From: Oscillospiraceae bacterium
GTDB lineage: Bacteria > Bacillota > Clostridia > Oscillospirales > Ruminococcaceae
Length of the DNA: 64,000 nucleotides
NCBI GenBank assembly: GCA_018110925.1
Contig: JAGAZJ010000016.1
Span: forward strand, 1 to 64,000
Reading direction: 5' to 3'
The position numbers and the translations under genes were made by a program. Numbering within the stretch: the first letter of the stretch is position 1; each line of letters opens with the position of its first letter. Shown here piece by piece: positions 1 to 7,472 of the stretch. A model generated the notes under the pieces. That model made no database searches and had not been told where the DNA came from. It saw only the letters and a list, made by a program, of their open reading frames with translations.

Positions 1-554
1 ATTGCCATCCTGTACAGACCCTGCTGTGCCATTTCCGCCCCTGCCAGTATTTCGGCATGACACTGTACAGCTTCGGCGTATTTCCCTGCGGCTTTCCCGG
101 TCACCGGGGCGCTGTCGTTCACTTCTTCATCGTCATCATCGGGCGCATCATCGTCCGTGAACTCCACGCCCTCGTCAGGGTCGGGCTTTCCCGAGACCAG
201 CCCGCTTATCTCGTCTATATCCTCCTCGGATATATCCCCGGAGCTGTCGTCTGACCGCTCCCCCAGAAACTCATGTATCAGTTTTGCCGCCTTGTTCCAC
301 GTCAGCTCAAAGCAGGTGTGCAGATCATCGACCGTCACCTCCACTCCCTTCGGTGTCCCCTCGATATGCCCCGTGGAAGTCGTCCTCCCGTTGAAACTGC
401 TGCCGTGTCTCTTCTTCATCATATTTCCAAGGTCCCCGTAGGATATGAGGCGTGCCTGTCTGCGCTCCTCATCCGTCATATACTGCACGAGCGCATCTGC
501 GATAGTCCGCCCGTATGATCTGCCGTCCCACCTGACCCGTTCGATCTGAGCCAT
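1..554 (-). CDS. Hypothetical acidic protein of the integrative element (3' end cut by window edge)
   Basis: An open frame runs leftward from ATG at 554 to the window edge without a stop, at least 184 codons. The start is supported by GGAAGGAG seven bases upstream. The N-terminal part (begins MAQIERVRWDG) is basic and mixed; residues about 105-150 are strongly acidic, with runs of Asp and Glu. No domain is recognised. It lies downstream of the HUH replication gene in the same direction, so it probably belongs to the mobile element's replication or transfer set. Function unknown. Confidence 0.7.
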   Translation of the reverse strand, partial: MAQIERVRWDGRSYGRTIADALVQYMTDEERRQARLISYGDLGNMMKKRHGSSFNGRTTSTGHIEGTPKGVEVTVDDLHTCFELTWNKAAKLIHEFLGERSDDSSGDISEEDIDEISGLVSGKPDPDEGVEFTDDDAPDDDDEEVNDSAPVTGKAAGKYAEAVQCHAEILAGAEMAQQGLYRMA

Positions 555-681
555 ACTGATGCTCCTTCCAAATTCGTATTTCTAAACTTTCTTGTAAACA
601 GAGGGCTGAGCGTTGGTCTGAAAAAGCCGCTCCGGAAGCTCTTACAGGGCAGGGGGGTATCCTGCCTGCGGAAATGGGGAG

Positions 682-1446
682 TTATCCGTCATCCCCCGTC
701 CAGAAAAGGTCTTCAAGCTCTATCTCTGTCTCATCATCCTGCGGTATAAGCACATAGACCTGATACGGCGCACCGTATATATCACGACCGTTTTTTACGG
801 TCGAGACACGAAAGCCTCTCGGCGCCGTCGGCGGATTTTTCCAGGATACGGCTTTCGCTTCGGTGATCTCTGTCTCTGGCTTGACCAGGTTGCGTGACGT
901 GTTATATGAGCGCACTCCCTTATCATGAGGCTTGTGCTTGTCGTCGGCAATGAGATACGCCGCCAGCTGCTTATATGTCTGCTTATCCTTATACAGCGTG
1001 TGTCCTGCTGACAGTTTACCGTCAGAAACAGTCATTGCCCAGGCTGCTTCTACCTGATACTGTCTTGCGCCGCTTGTGATCAGATGATGATGTATACTGC
1101 CTCTCTCAGTTGTGTGCGTGCAGTAGACATATTTGATATCAGGACAGGTCTTTCTCAGAAGTTTAAGACAAGCGGCTACATTTTTCTGGGCAGTTCTTTC
1201 GTTGTCAGGGCACTGTCCTCTCGGATAGTGCAGTGTGAGATTCAGATCCCCCTGACCGAAATTCGCCTGTAAAAGAAATGTCAGGTTTCTAATGCGGAGC
1301 TTCTCGTTGTGGCGGCGTTGCTTTTCCGTCTGTTCACGGGTCTTCTTTTCTCTGCCCGAAAGCCCGTGAGCGTTGATCATACCGCTGTTATATGTCTTCT
1401 GAACATACACGAATTCACCGACATACGTTTTCTTTATGTAGTACAC
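682..1446 (-). CDS. HUH-type replication initiator / relaxase-like protein
   Basis: 254 residues. Likely a rolling-circle replication initiator that nicks one DNA strand at an origin. Around residues 112-124 it has the HUH-like motif RGSIHHHLI, as in Firmicute plasmid, phage and ICE Rep proteins. The preceding stretch NFGQGDLNLTLHYPRG also fits that family. A downstream Tyr-rich stretch (YKQLAAYLIADDK) may hold the catalytic tyrosine; which residue is not certain. The start is GTG at 1446, chosen because GGAGGTG sits six bases upstream; no ATG fits as well. Next to an SSB gene, which fits element replication. The region just upstream holds a terminator pointing the other way, a possible antisense control. 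Confidence 0.75.
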   Translation of the reverse strand: MYYIKKTYVGEFVYVQKTYNSGMINAHGLSGREKKTREQTEKQRRHNEKLRIRNLTFLLQANFGQGDLNLTLHYPRGQCPDNERTAQKNVAACLKLLRKTCPDIKYVYCTHTTERGSIHHHLITSGARQYQVEAAWAMTVSDGKLSAGHTLYKDKQTYKQLAAYLIADDKHKPHDKGVRSYNTSRNLVKPETEITEAKAVSWKNPPTAPRGFRVSTVKNGRDIYGAPYQVYVLIPQDDETEIELEDLFWTGDDG

Positions 1447-1517
1447 ACTGCACCTCCTTCTGAAAATAGTTCCGAATTCTTCACAGACGAGAAGTTAATA
1501 CCTTAAACGAGTTGCCC

Positions 1518-1541
1518 AAGCCGCCCGAAGCGGCTTTTTTT
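1518..1541 (+). terminator. Plus-strand Rho-independent terminator opposite the rep leader
   Basis: Stem AAGCCGC / GCGGCTT with a five-base loop followed by seven T on the plus strand. All neighbouring genes are on the minus strand, so it would end a plus-strand transcript antisense to the replication gene leader. On the minus strand it reads as a hairpin without a T-run. Confidence 0.55.
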
Positions 1542-1554
1542 AAAAGCACTTGCG

Positions 1555-1845
1555 TCATTTTGCAAGCGCTTTTCTGTGTTCCTCACGGCGCTGTTCGAGC
1601 AGTGCCTCGTATATGTCGGGCTTGGGCTTGTCGAGCGCATATGTTCCGAACAGCGGATCATATCCTATCCGGATAAGCTCAGGCTTTACCTGCTTCCAGA
1701 ACGCATTCTCGATGCGCCCTGTAAATGCACGGAAAATGAGCACCGGGTTTTCATCCTCATCTATCACCCGTTCATTCTCATAGAGCCGCCACTTGCCGCC
1801 CTGCTCTCCTTCTATTCGCCATTTGCCCCCTTTTATAAGAAGCAT
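1555..1845 (-). CDS. Small hypothetical protein of the mobile element
   Basis: 96 residues from ATG at 1845 (MLLIKGGKWRIEGEQGG). A longer reading of this frame starts inside ssb, but the ATG at 1845 is preceded by GGGGTGAG and begins just after the ssb stop, so it is the better start. The protein has a repeated GGKWR element at residues 6-10 and 16-20, a central aromatic/basic region and a charged C-terminal helix rich in Glu and Arg. No family is recognised. It lies between ssb and the replication gene and is probably co-transcribed with them. Confidence 0.65.
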   Translation of the reverse strand: MLLIKGGKWRIEGEQGGKWRLYENERVIDEDENPVLIFRAFTGRIENAFWKQVKPELIRIGYDPLFGTYALDKPKPDIYEALLEQRREEHRKALAK

Positions 1846-1858
1846 ATGCTCACCCCGC

Positions 1859-2233
1859 TTATCTGAAGGGGAATGGATCCAGCACTTCGTCAAAGTCTGA
1901 CAGATCCGGAGCAACGGGTTCAGGCTCTTTCTTCCTTCCGCCGATGAATTCCACCGACTGTGCAGATATTTCATAGAATGTGCGACTTCCTCCTGCGTCC
2001 GAAAACCTGTTGGCATGAAGGGAACCTTTTACGATAACTCCGCTTCCTTTTGTAAGATAGCTGCGGATATTTTCGGCGGTCTTTCCGAATGCCACGCAGG
2101 GCAGAAAGTCTGCTTTCTCCGAACTTCTGTTGACGGCAACTGTAAAATGCGCCGTGAGCGTGCCGTCCTGTGTCTGGCGGATATCAGGCTCTGCGGTAAG
2201 ATTACCAGATATGACAATCACATTTGTGTTCAT
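1859..2233 (-). CDS. ssb: Single-stranded DNA-binding protein
   Basis: 124 residues, OB-fold SSB. It binds single-stranded DNA during replication of the element. Visible features are the N-terminal strand MNTNVIVISGNLTAEPDIR, the conserved stretch FTVAVNR, and the LTKGSGVIVKGSL strand typical of SSB. The C-terminal tail is acidic and ends DPFPFR, a variant of the usual DDDIPF partner-binding tip. Two upstream ATG codons exist in frame; the one at 2233 has AAAGGA at the best distance. Shorter than most housekeeping SSBs, as is common for plasmid and ICE copies. Confidence 0.88.
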   Translation of the reverse strand: MNTNVIVISGNLTAEPDIRQTQDGTLTAHFTVAVNRSSEKADFLPCVAFGKTAENIRSYLTKGSGVIVKGSLHANRFSDAGGSRTFYEISAQSVEFIGGRKKEPEPVAPDLSDFDEVLDPFPFR

Positions 2234-2250
2234 ATTCATTTCCTTTCGTA

Positions 2251-2472
2251 TCAGCACATTATGTTGAGCCACATCCTGAAACAGTCGTCCGCACTGACAG
2301 GTACGGGCTTCATCTGTGGTGTCTGTCCTATCATCGGCTCAAAGCCGTAGCATATATCACCGTCGTGGGGTCGCTTCTCTCCGGTGTAGATGATGTAGTT
2401 GCACCCTGTCCACTCATCGGTCTTGCTTTTGAACCCCGAGAAGCGGCACTTTCGGCAGACTTTCCTATCCAT
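2251..2472 (-). CDS. Small cysteine-rich protein, possible zinc binder
   Basis: 73 residues. It begins MDRKVCRKCRFSGF and has CxxC near the N-terminus, then single Cys residues in TGCNYI and DICYGF, spacing that could bind a metal ion. The C-terminal half has no recognised motif. The start overlaps the stop of the preceding 46-residue gene by eight bases, so translation is probably coupled. Part of the element's leftward run of small genes upstream of ssb. Confidence 0.6.
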   Translation of the reverse strand: MDRKVCRKCRFSGFKSKTDEWTGCNYIIYTGEKRPHDGDICYGFEPMIGQTPQMKPVPVSADDCFRMWLNIMC

Positions 2473-2605
2473 TGGTCATCACCAGCGCATATGGCTCGCC
2501 GCCCATCTCACGCACCGCCTGTGTTGCCTTTTCAAGGTCACGGGCGTATACTCTTATGGAGAACTTCATTCTCCCTGCTCTGAACTTGATGATGTATAAC
2601 TTCAT
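2465..2605 (-). CDS. 46-residue hypothetical protein
   Basis: A short frame from ATG at 2605 to TAG at 2465, sequence starting MKLYIIKFRAGRMKFS and ending ALVMTNG. GGAGGG lies just upstream of the start. Its ATG overlaps the stop of the upstream gene as ATGA, and its own end overlaps the next gene by eight bases; such tight overlap on both sides supports a real gene. It looks like a compact beta-beta-alpha protein. Function unknown. Confidence 0.6.
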   Translation of the reverse strand: MKLYIIKFRAGRMKFSIRVYARDLEKATQAVREMGGEPYALVMTNG

Positions 2606-2814
2606 GACAATGCCCTCCATATATCGTGCATAATTGCGATACAGCTGTCGCCCGTCACATCCTGCATGATCGTGGTACCGCCTGCAAGCTGTATCTTCAC
2701 AAGCTCCGTGCCGCTCTCAGTTACGGCATACTCCATCTTTGCGATCTTCTCCCTGCTGTACAGTATCAGTGCTGTTTCCAGTGCCGACACGAAGGCTCTC
2801 TTGTTTTCGTTCAT
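2602..2814 (-). CDS. 70-residue hypothetical protein
   Basis: Starts at ATG 2814 (MNENKRAFVSALETALILY), with GGAGG at eight bases; an earlier in-frame ATG lacks such a site. An N-terminal amphipathic helix is followed by a beta-rich part (KIQLAGGTTIMQDVTGDS). Its first 98 bases overlap the 3' end of the upstream excisionase-like gene in another frame, an unusually long overlap for two leftward genes. Function unknown. Confidence 0.6.
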   Translation of the reverse strand: MNENKRAFVSALETALILYSREKIAKMEYAVTESGTELVKIQLAGGTTIMQDVTGDSCIAIMHDIWRALS

Positions 2815-3016
2815 TGGCTGTTTCCTCCGGTATCCCATATAGGTTTTCAAACCAGGTATCGAATGTCTTCTTCGGGATCATTATCTTGTTTCCAGCCATA
2901 AGGTAATGAAAATCCCATCCTGTCGCCCTGTCTTTAAGGGCTGTACGGACAGTATTTTCCTGTATGCCAAGTTTACGGCTTACTTCTTTGACAGTGTAGT
3001 GAAGCTTGATTTCCAT
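2717..3016 (-). CDS. Excisionase-like HTH DNA-binding protein
   Basis: 99 residues. The N-terminal half (YTVKEVSRKLGIQENTVRTAL, then DFHYLMAGNKIMIPKKTFDTW) has the winged-helix pattern of excisionase/MerR-like proteins, with the KLGIQENTV turn. In integrative elements these proteins steer excision or regulate the integrase. RBS AAAGGGTG precedes ATG 3016. Residues after about 67 are polar and lie in the segment that overlaps the downstream gene, so the tail may be unstructured. It sits next to an XRE repressor-like gene and close to the integrase. Confidence 0.7.
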   Translation of the reverse strand: MEIKLHYTVKEVSRKLGIQENTVRTALKDRATGWDFHYLMAGNKIMIPKKTFDTWFENLYGIPEETANERKQESLRVGTGNSTDTVQQGEDRKDGVCRN

Positions 3017-3020
3017 GATA

Positions 3021-3233
3021 TCACCCTTTCACTATATCATTCAGGTCAACGTCAAGTGCCTTTGATATTTCTACCGCTGTATCGAGGGTCAGAGCCCTCT
3101 TGCCCGCTTCAAGCTGAGAAACATCAGCCTGAACAAGACCAAGTTTGTCGGCAAGCTCGGTCTGAGTTATGCACTTGTCCCGCCTCAGTTCCTTTATCCT
3201 GAGACCGTACCCTGTCTTTCTGTATGTCATCAT
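3021..3233 (-). CDS. XRE/Cro-CI family transcriptional regulator
   Basis: About 70 residues, a single helix-turn-helix domain of the Cro/CI type: RIKELRRDKCITQTELADKL, then the recognition helix QADVSQLEAGKR, then LTLDTAVEISKALDV. Probably the repressor that controls the element. The frame also opens at an upstream TTG, but ATG 3233 with AGAGGTG ahead is preferred; the adjacent ATG at 3230 is also possible. Four bases separate it from the excisionase-like gene. A plus-strand promoter-like sequence overlaps its 5' end, a natural target for self-control. Confidence 0.85.
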   Translation of the reverse strand: MMTYRKTGYGLRIKELRRDKCITQTELADKLGLVQADVSQLEAGKRALTLDTAVEISKALDVDLNDIVKG

Positions 3234-3244
3234 GTTATCACCTC

Positions 3245-3273
3245 TTGACAAATCGGATGTTTAGTGGTAGTAT
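3245..3273 (+). promoter_or_regulatory. Plus-strand sigma-A-like promoter over the XRE gene start
   Basis: TTGACA at 3245-3250 and TAGTAT at 3268-3273, separated by 17 bases. It faces the integrase and runs against the small gene at 3334-3465. It lies directly beside the XRE gene start, so it may drive the integrase through a long leader or make an antisense RNA. Confidence 0.5.
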
Positions 3274-3284
3274 GAAGATGTCCC

Positions 3285-3310
3285 AAAAGTCGGACGGCGA
3301 ACCGCCCGAC
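3285..3310 (-). terminator. Rho-independent terminator after the 43-residue gene
   Basis: On the minus strand GTCGGGCGG, loop TTCG, CCGTCCGAC, then TTTT. It closes the transcript of the small gene just upstream and separates it from the XRE gene. Confidence 0.7.
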
Positions 3311-3333
3311 CATTAGGGACTGATTGATTAGGC

Positions 3334-3465
3334 TTATTTGCTGGTGTAAAGAGCTTCTACCTTTTCAATCAGTTCGTTTCTTTCGGCTTCATCAGTGATA
3401 GTGTCCTTTATCATCTGAATGATAGCCGTTAGGAACGAATCAAACTGGTTGTTGGTCATATCCAT
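3334..3465 (-). CDS. 43-residue hypothetical protein
   Basis: Short frame from ATG 3465 to TAA 3334, sequence starting MDMTNNQFDSFLTAII and ending EALYTSK. The ribosome binding site GGAAAGGAGGGAGG is among the strongest in the window, and a good terminator follows within 25 bases, so this is very likely translated. Predicted all helical and acidic. Its position between integrase and repressor suggests a regulatory or recombination accessory role, but nothing in the sequence proves it. Confidence 0.65.
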   Translation of the reverse strand: MDMTNNQFDSFLTAIIQMIKDTITDEAERNELIEKVEALYTSK

Positions 3466-3588
3466 TACACCTCCCTCCTTTCCTTTGGTGTAATTATATT
3501 TTATCATACGTCTTTATAGAAATCCGTATATATATATATATGATGTAAATTATTTATGAACATAAGCGATAATCTGTAAGGTGAGAAA

Positions 3589-4536
3589 ATGAGAAATCCA
3601 AACGGATATGGCAGCATCACAAAGCTGACAGGTAAACGCAGACGTCCATATATGGTACGAACCGGCGGAAAGAAACGTGAAGTTATCGGGTATTATGCCA
3701 CGAAAAAGGAAGCGCTCCAGGCGCTCGCTGAGTACAATAAAAATCCGTATGATGTATCGACGCATTCCACTTTTGCTGATATATTTGTAATGTGGTATCA
3801 CGAAAAGGAACGCGCGGTCGGTACTAATACACTGAGTTCATACCAAGCCGCATTCAAGCACTGCTCTGATATCCATGACAGGGCATTGTGTGATCTGCGA
3901 TTGTCAGATTATCAGAAGATCGCTGACAGCATGAGCAACAGATCACAGTCATCGGCTAACAATGTGAAGATCGTCCTTAACGGTGTTAATACCTATGCTC
4001 TTAAACATGACATCATTCCTCGTGATTATTCTCAGCACATCATATTGAGTTATGCACCGCCGACGGGTAAGCATAAGGTTTTTACCGCTGAGGAGGTCGA
4101 TGCTGTCTGGAATATGCCTGACAGTACCGGACGGGATATTACCCTGATACTTCTTTACTCAGGGTGGCGCATCTCAGAGCTTCTTGAAATTGATAACATT
4201 GACATTGAGGCAATGACAATGACCGGAGGCAAAAAGACCAAAGCAGGGCGCAACAGAATAGTACCTATACATCACAGGATATTGCCCATGGTCAAAAGGT
4301 TCGCCGCTCTCGGTCGGCGCATGACTTATAACGACTATCAGGAGTGGCTTATGCAACACACAGGGCATTTGTGCCATGACACAAGACACACTTTTATCTC
4401 GCTCATGCAGTCTGCCGGGGCTGATCATGTGTGCCTTGAACGCATAGTCGGGCACAGTTCTAAAGGTATGACCGACTTAGTTTACACCCACAAGAGCATT
4501 GATGAACTAAGAGAAACTATTGAATTGCTGAAATAA
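3589..4536 (+). CDS. int: Tyrosine recombinase (integrase of the element)
   Basis: 315 residues, phage-integrase family; catalyses site-specific insertion and excision. The N-terminal arm-binding segment (NGYGSITKLTGKRR) is followed by a SAM-like core-binding domain (about 57-150) and a catalytic domain. Catalytic residues are all present: Arg194 in SGWRISELL, a Lys near 215-218, His263 and Arg266 in CHDTRHTF, His289 in VGHSS and nucleophile Tyr299 in VYTHK. RBS AAGGTGAG precedes the start. It reads outward and is the last gene of the element, so the element end lies between 4577 and about 4715. No tRNA gene is next to it. Confidence 0.92.
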   Translation: MRNPNGYGSITKLTGKRRRPYMVRTGGKKREVIGYYATKKEALQALAEYNKNPYDVSTHSTFADIFVMWYHEKERAVGTNTLSSYQAAFKHCSDIHDRALCDLRLSDYQKIADSMSNRSQSSANNVKIVLNGVNTYALKHDIIPRDYSQHIILSYAPPTGKHKVFTAEEVDAVWNMPDSTGRDITLILLYSGWRISELLEIDNIDIEAMTMTGGKKTKAGRNRIVPIHHRILPMVKRFAALGRRMTYNDYQEWLMQHTGHLCHDTRHTFISLMQSAGADHVCLERIVGHSSKGMTDLVYTHKSIDELRETIELLK

Positions 4537-4577
4537 AAAAAGCCTATCAGGTCATTGTGAACCTGATAGGCTTTTTG
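4535..4577 (+). terminator. Terminator after the integrase
   Basis: AAAAAGCCTATCAGG, ten-base loop, CCTGATAGGCTTTTT. The A-run before and T-run after make it bidirectional, so it also stops leftward transcripts. Confidence 0.9.
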
Positions 4578-4719
4578 AGTAATAATTTACACATTCAAAA
4601 TAATCGGTAATATGAATAGTTTTTATCGGTAGCAAATTGGTAACACAAGTATCTAACAAATGGCTTTATATAGGCAGTTTGCCTGTGGATGAATTTAAAC
4701 AGTCATTAAATCCGCAGCG
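4578..4719. other. Presumed element end / junction region
   Basis: No gene is seen. The stretch has short repeats (ATCGGTA twice, then TTGGTAACA) that could be arm-type integrase sites, and at 4694-4714 a sequence that recurs with two mismatches at 7125-7145 beyond the ABC permease gene. The exact attachment site cannot be set without the other end of the element. Confidence 0.35.
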
Positions 4720-7083
4720 CTATTCTATATCAGCCGTATCCGATGCCTTGATGTTCTTTGTGTAAAGTGCGGTAAGAAGTGCTCCTGCTATGACAGCGCC
4801 GAATATTATCACAGGGAATATCACAAATGTCTCAACGGGGTCTATCGCATAGTCTATGCCCTTTGCCGCGCCCATCATTGCAAATATGGGATCCATCACG
4901 AGCTTTGTGACGGGGACTGACAGTACAGCCGCCATGACCAGGGAAACGAGCGTTATCACCATGAACCGCATCACATGGATATGTACCACGCTCCTGCTTT
5001 TGAAGCCCAGCGCCTTCATAAGGGCTATCTCCGACTTTTCCTTTGATATAAAAGACCTCTCTACCAGAACACTTATCATTATCAAGACCATGACCGCAAC
5101 GATGAGCGTCAGTTTTTTTGCGCCCATGACAGCATCTGCCGCTTTTGTACAGTCATTAACATATCCCCTGCTGTCATACACATTGTTCGTGCCGAATATC
5201 TCCTTTATCTTCTCCGTGCGCTCCTTTATCACAGCGCTGTCCGGAGCATCATCAAAGTATATCTGATATGCCATAAGATTTGCTATTTCGGTGTCGTTTA
5301 TCCTTTTGCTCTCATGGAACCTGCACGTCATGCCCAGATTGTTCAGGCTGTCGAACAGCGCTGTGACCAGGTATTCCTCGTTATTTCCGCCGACGTTCAC
5401 CAGCACCTTTTCACCTATGTCAACGCCTGTCCGTTCAGCCACAAGATATGATACCGCTATCTCTTTCTCATTTCTTGGGGGAGTTCCCTTGCCGTAGACA
5501 TAGTCCTCGGCACGGGTATCGTGGCAGTACATGAAGCGCACGGATGTTTCCCTGCCACCGTATGTCATGGACGCCGGTATCTGCTCCTCAACGATGACCT
5601 GTGCCGCCAAGCCGCTGTCAGACAGCTTGCGGCTGATATTCCCGCAGGACTCGGCTATCGTCATCGTACCGCCCATGATACGGGGGATATCCTCGGTGGT
5701 GACAAGATACACATCACTGTGTGTAACGTTTATCAGAAACAGCAGTTTGTCGCTGGAGAGCGTAGCCGCAGTGGAGGACAGCATCATGACCAGGATCGCA
5801 CACATAGTGAATACCGCCGTCAGCATCACCGTCTGCCTCGGTGAGCTGAACACATCATTCACCGCAAGGAACAGATCCGCGCCCATACCGCTCCTGACCA
5901 GCGACAGAGAGGCGTGCTTGGCGAACCTCTCGCCTGTCTGACCGCTCCTTACCGCATCTATGGGCGAGAGTTTATTTATTTTTGCCGTACAGCCCCAGCA
6001 GAACAGCAGTATTATGCCCACCACAAACAAACAGCACAGCACATCGGTCAGTATCACATGGTCGTTGCCCAAAATCATGCTCCTGCTGACGGATGACAGC
6101 ATGATATTGCCGAAGGGTATCGCCGCTGCGGCACCGACCGCCGCTCCCGCTGTGGCTATGCCCAGATACTTGATGATATAAAGAGATCTTACAGACCTGT
6201 TTTTCAGCCCCACCGCCTTCATGACCCCTATCTCACGGAAGTCCTCATCTATGGTGAAGCCGATGGTGAACCTGAGCACCACGAATGCGATGATGATAAG
6301 ACATATGCTGACCGCCAGTATCACTCCCGCTATGAGCAGATTGACTATGTATGCCGAGCTTATCTGCTCCCGTGATGCCTTGAAGCGCACACCGTCCGTA
6401 TCTGCCAGAAGCTTTTCTATCTCTGCCGTATCATCGGTATCTATATAATACATGGAGAGCATCCAATAGGACTGTATTTCTTCATTCGCTCTCAGCTTGC
6501 CGAAGCTGTCGGCATCTGTCAGGAAACGGGGATTATCCATAACGTCTGAGCCGAGCGCCGCATCCTTGCATACTCCCGCATACTCCAGAGACAGCGTTTC
6601 ACCGCACATCTCTATCGACAGGATATCCCCCTTTTCAAGGCCTGCCTTGTCGGCAACGGCGGCAGTGACATAGACCTTGCCGCTTTCAACGGCGCTGATC
6701 TTGTTATTGTTCTCATCGAAATAGCTGTATCCGCTCCCGGAAGGGTCGATGAGCAGAGCCGAATTTGAAAAACCGCCCATTTTTTCGCCGTCTACACTTA
6801 CATTGTCGGCATTGACAGGCACACACCTCTCTCTGCGCCAGCCCGATGCACTGCTGTGTCTGAGCTTTTCCTCAAAACATCCGTTTTCATGATAATCGAC
6901 CATAAGCGCTGTATAATCGCCGATGCCTGCCATATCAAAATATCTGCCGACCCCTCCCGCTATGGATATGATATTATTCACGCTCGATGCGAAGAACATT
7001 GCGGACAGCACCACAAACAGCAGTATTATCAGGTTCATCGTCTTTTTTCTTTTAAGATCCTTTTTCAGTATAGAAAGATACAT
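4720..7083 (-). CDS. FtsX/MacB-type ABC transporter permease
   Basis: 787 residues. A permease of the type VII ABC family (lipoprotein or peptide export, or bacteriocin resistance). It has one membrane segment near residues 17-38, a large extracytoplasmic domain, then two FtsX repeats. The first is around 245-370 (with EIGVMKAVGLKNRSV) and the second at the C-terminus around 665-780 (with EIALMKALGFKSRSV). RBS GAAAGGAAG. The normal ATP-binding partner is not found on either side, so this copy is an orphan, or the ATPase is elsewhere. It abuts the integrative element, which may have separated it from a partner. Confidence 0.85.
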   Translation of the reverse strand: MYLSILKKDLKRKKTMNLIILLFVVLSAMFFASSVNNIISIAGGVGRYFDMAGIGDYTALMVDYHENGCFEEKLRHSSASGWRRERCVPVNADNVSVDGEKMGGFSNSALLIDPSGSGYSYFDENNNKISAVESGKVYVTAAVADKAGLEKGDILSIEMCGETLSLEYAGVCKDAALGSDVMDNPRFLTDADSFGKLRANEEIQSYWMLSMYYIDTDDTAEIEKLLADTDGVRFKASREQISSAYIVNLLIAGVILAVSICLIIIAFVVLRFTIGFTIDEDFREIGVMKAVGLKNRSVRSLYIIKYLGIATAGAAVGAAAAIPFGNIMLSSVSRSMILGNDHVILTDVLCCLFVVGIILLFCWGCTAKINKLSPIDAVRSGQTGERFAKHASLSLVRSGMGADLFLAVNDVFSSPRQTVMLTAVFTMCAILVMMLSSTAATLSSDKLLFLINVTHSDVYLVTTEDIPRIMGGTMTIAESCGNISRKLSDSGLAAQVIVEEQIPASMTYGGRETSVRFMYCHDTRAEDYVYGKGTPPRNEKEIAVSYLVAERTGVDIGEKVLVNVGGNNEEYLVTALFDSLNNLGMTCRFHESKRINDTEIANLMAYQIYFDDAPDSAVIKERTEKIKEIFGTNNVYDSRGYVNDCTKAADAVMGAKKLTLIVAVMVLIMISVLVERSFISKEKSEIALMKALGFKSRSVVHIHVMRFMVITLVSLVMAAVLSVPVTKLVMDPIFAMMGAAKGIDYAIDPVETFVIFPVIIFGAVIAGALLTALYTKNIKASDTADIE

Positions 7084-7125
7084 CTGCCCACTTCCTTTCT
7101 GATAAATATGATATCACAGAAATTA

Positions 7126-7206
7126 TTAAACAGTCCTTAAACCCGGTCTGTCCCGGTGCTGTGTCCTCAGATCCCTGCTCCTGAGTTTCAATGATGTTTT
7201 ACCCAT
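7126..7206 (-). CDS. Possible 26-residue peptide or gene remnant
   Basis: Short frame from ATG 7206 to TAA 7126 (begins MGKTSLKLRSRDLRTQ), with a good CGGAGGTG site six bases upstream. It ends about 40 bases before the permease gene. It could be a leader peptide or the 5' remnant of a lost gene. No homology is recognised. Confidence 0.3.
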   Translation of the reverse strand: MGKTSLKLRSRDLRTQHRDRPGLRTV

Positions 7207-7324
7207 TCCGAACACCTCCGTGTTGTTTTCCTCATGTATTTTGGTCTATGAGTATGACCTTCTATACTGATGACAGCACAGTAAAAGCTGGACATTCAAG
7301 GACATCTTTGTGTGAGGGCATAAA

Positions 7325-7353
7325 AATACCGCACATCATTGAAATGTGCGGCT
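7325..7353 (-). terminator. Terminator of the leftward two-gene locus
   Basis: Minus-strand stem CCGCACAT / ATGTGCGG followed by TATTTTTAT. It lies about 120 bases after the stop of the gene at 7473. Confidence 0.65.
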
Positions 7354-7472
7354 TGCATTAAAACAGATGATATTATTCTGTATTTGCAAAATACGTAATA
7401 TGTCCTCTGTCCTTCCTGATCCCGGTAAACTCTTGTGCTATCGTAATGAACATGATCCAAGCTGAATGGGTA

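Noticed and set aside
3527-3541. TA dinucleotide tract before the integrase gene as a phase-variable switch
   Set aside because: Too short (about seven repeats) and embedded in generally AT-rich DNA; no placement in a clear promoter spacer.
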